Below the pieces are notes generated by a model. It saw only the letters and a program-made list of their open reading frames with translations, made no database searches and was not told the origin of the DNA. The translations under genes and the position numbers were made by a program. From Haplomitrium mnioides (Eukaryota > Marchantiophyta > Haplomitriopsida > Calobryales), in the NCBI GenBank assembly GCA_049999725.1, contig JBNGIS010020534.1:1-64000 (forward strand): a stretch of DNA of 64,000 bases. Direction: 5' to 3'. Positions 62,831 to 64,000 of this stretch are shown here, in pieces (position 1 is the stretch's first letter; every line of letters starts with the position of its first letter).

Positions 62831-63071
62831 AGCATGTTTGAGGTGGAATTATATGAAAGGTTTAGTCTTAACTTGAGTAAGCTTGAGGAATGGTGTGATG
62901 ACATCAAAGCATGTTTGAGATGGAATTATATGAAAGGTTTAGTCTTAACTTGAGGAAGCTTGAGTAAGCTTGCATGGTGTGATGACATCAACGCAACACA
63001 AAACATGTTTGAGGTGGAATTCTATGAAAGGTTTAGTATCACTTGAAGAAGCTTGCATGGTGGGATGACAT

Positions 63072-64000
63072 CTGAAATCAAAATCAAATTGTGAATGCAA
63101 AAGTAACAGTGGATTTTGTCATGATTTGATGAATGTAGACAGCAAGTACCATCTAGCAAAAGTGGAGGAAGGTAGAGAGGATAGGGAATGAGACAATCAT
63201 ACACCAATATAAGTTAGATGCAAGGTGGGCTTTCCTTAGCAGCAACAGATTGGTGACAAGGAAAGGTAAATTCCAACATGTGAGGCGGCATCAATTGTGG
63301 GTGGTACGGCAAATCTATCAGCAAGCCTTCAGATGAGACTATGGGAAGGAGAACGAATGGAGACGGTTGTGGACCATGCAAGGAGCTGGAATCGGTGGAC
63401 GGTTGGAAGGTGGGTCGGCCAACGAAATGAATCTCGGGGTGACAGCAGGGATTGGAGTGTTTTGTACAGTGATGAACAAACTGGGCGTTTGGATTCTTAC
63501 TGCATTCGGCCAGAAGTAGCCAACGAAATGAATCTCGGGGTGACAGCAGGGATTGGAGTGTTTTGTACAGTGATGAACAATCTGGGTGTTTGGATTCTTA
63601 CTGCATTCGGTCGTTGCATGGGTTAAGAGAGTAGACAGATAACGCTACAAGCGCATGTTTAGCAGGATTTTGCTTTGCTGGCTGGCCGACAGGATAGGTA
63701 CCTTCGTCCTTTAGCGATTTCACTTATTGCTGTCATGACCCACTGCTGTTTTCTGCTACGATCAGCAGATCAGTCGAGATGTCCTTGCACTGCGATTTTC
63801 GATTTTAGATTTTAATAATTCGCGCCTCTGGCTTTTTGGGTTTAATAAGTCCTGAATCTCATCTATGTTTGATTCAAGGCAGGGTCAGAGCTACCCGTCA
63901 AGTCCATCACCGAAAGTGAAGACTGTTTGGGGGACCAGTTTCATTTCTCCTTCAATCTCACAACATGTGTCTCAAATCTCAGATCTTGTCCTTTGCTGGA
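63072..64000. other. Non-satellite flank, no gene recognised
   Basis: Sequence unlike the satellite or the retrotransposon. The 109-codon frame at 63297-63626 starts inside it and passes through the 101-bp duplication in two different frames, so it is not supported as coding. The last 200 bp contain T-rich and pyrimidine-rich stretches with no clear promoter or splice structure. It may be the edge of a neighbouring unit beyond the window. Confidence 0.6.
63418..63611. repeat. 101-bp tandem duplication
   Basis: The block starting GCCAACGAAATGAATCTCGG at 63418 is repeated from 63519, a 101-bp step. I see only a few differences between the copies, such as GAACAAACTGGGCG versus GAACAATCTGGGTG. 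The high identity suggests a recent duplication. Confidence 0.92.

Larger units (their letters stand above)
34316..63071 (+). repeat. 84-bp satellite array, right block
   Basis: Continuation of the same array in the same orientation and phase, roughly 338 monomers. It uses the same 84, 85 and 90-bp classes as the left block, plus occasional monomers with extra or missing bases (TGTTTTGAGGTGGAATGG, or a short GTTTTGAAGAAGCTTGCGT unit). It ends about 63071 with GGTGGGATGACATC, in the middle of a monomer. No gene is recognised inside it; every reading frame is a by-product of the 28-codon period. Confidence 0.95.

Noticed and set aside
1-63071. Calling the array centromeric
   Set aside because: Higher-order structure and retrotransposon insertion are compatible, but nothing in the sequence alone shows centromere function.
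63297-63626. 109-codon frame in the right flank as a gene
   Set aside because: The 101-bp duplication is read in two different frames inside it, and codon content shows no known family.

Overview
The window is eukaryotic repeat DNA, most likely from a land plant or another streptophyte. That inference rests on a Ty3/gypsy element of plant-like organisation with very long LTRs, the huge satellite field, and a stop-codon decay pattern that fits plant CHG methylation. I cannot name the species. I found no intact host protein gene, rRNA, tRNA or CRISPR.

Layout. (1) 1-20011 and 34316-63071 are two halves of one head-to-tail satellite array with a basic monomer of 84 bp. It covers about 48.8 kb here, roughly 570 monomers, and is open at the left edge. 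Because 84 is 28 codons, chance reading frames run through several monomers on both strands. The frames are broken by stops and by 85-bp and 90-bp monomer variants, so I treat the array as non-coding. Above the monomer level there are 260/344-bp units (3 or 4 monomers), a 0.77-kb duplication, 1.7-2.15-kb units and about 3.37-kb units. (2) 20012-34315 is one degenerate Ty3/gypsy retrotransposon on the minus strand. It is inserted inside a monomer and flanked by a near-perfect 5-bp target duplication. Its minus-strand order is 5' LTR (34315-31302), primer-binding region, gag with three CCHC knuckles, protease, reverse transcriptase, RNase H, integrase with a GPF module, polypurine tract, 3' LTR (25322-20012). 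It carries two frameshifts, seven TAG and one TGA stops, and a Tyr in place of the expected protease Asp. (3) 63072-64000 is non-satellite flank with a 101-bp tandem duplication and no recognisable gene.

The RT, RNase H and integrase catalytic residues can all still be read, but the open frame is not continuous. The element is therefore a non-autonomous relic. The two LTRs differ at about 4% of sites in one stretch compared by eye, so the insertion is not recent.

Assembly warning. Four runs of N interrupt the window. Two gaps have exactly the same 47 bp on both sides. The contig edge before a third gap shares exactly 47 bp with the contig edge after the fourth. This looks like k-mer overlap from a de Bruijn assembly, so copy number and long-range order in the repeats should be treated with caution.
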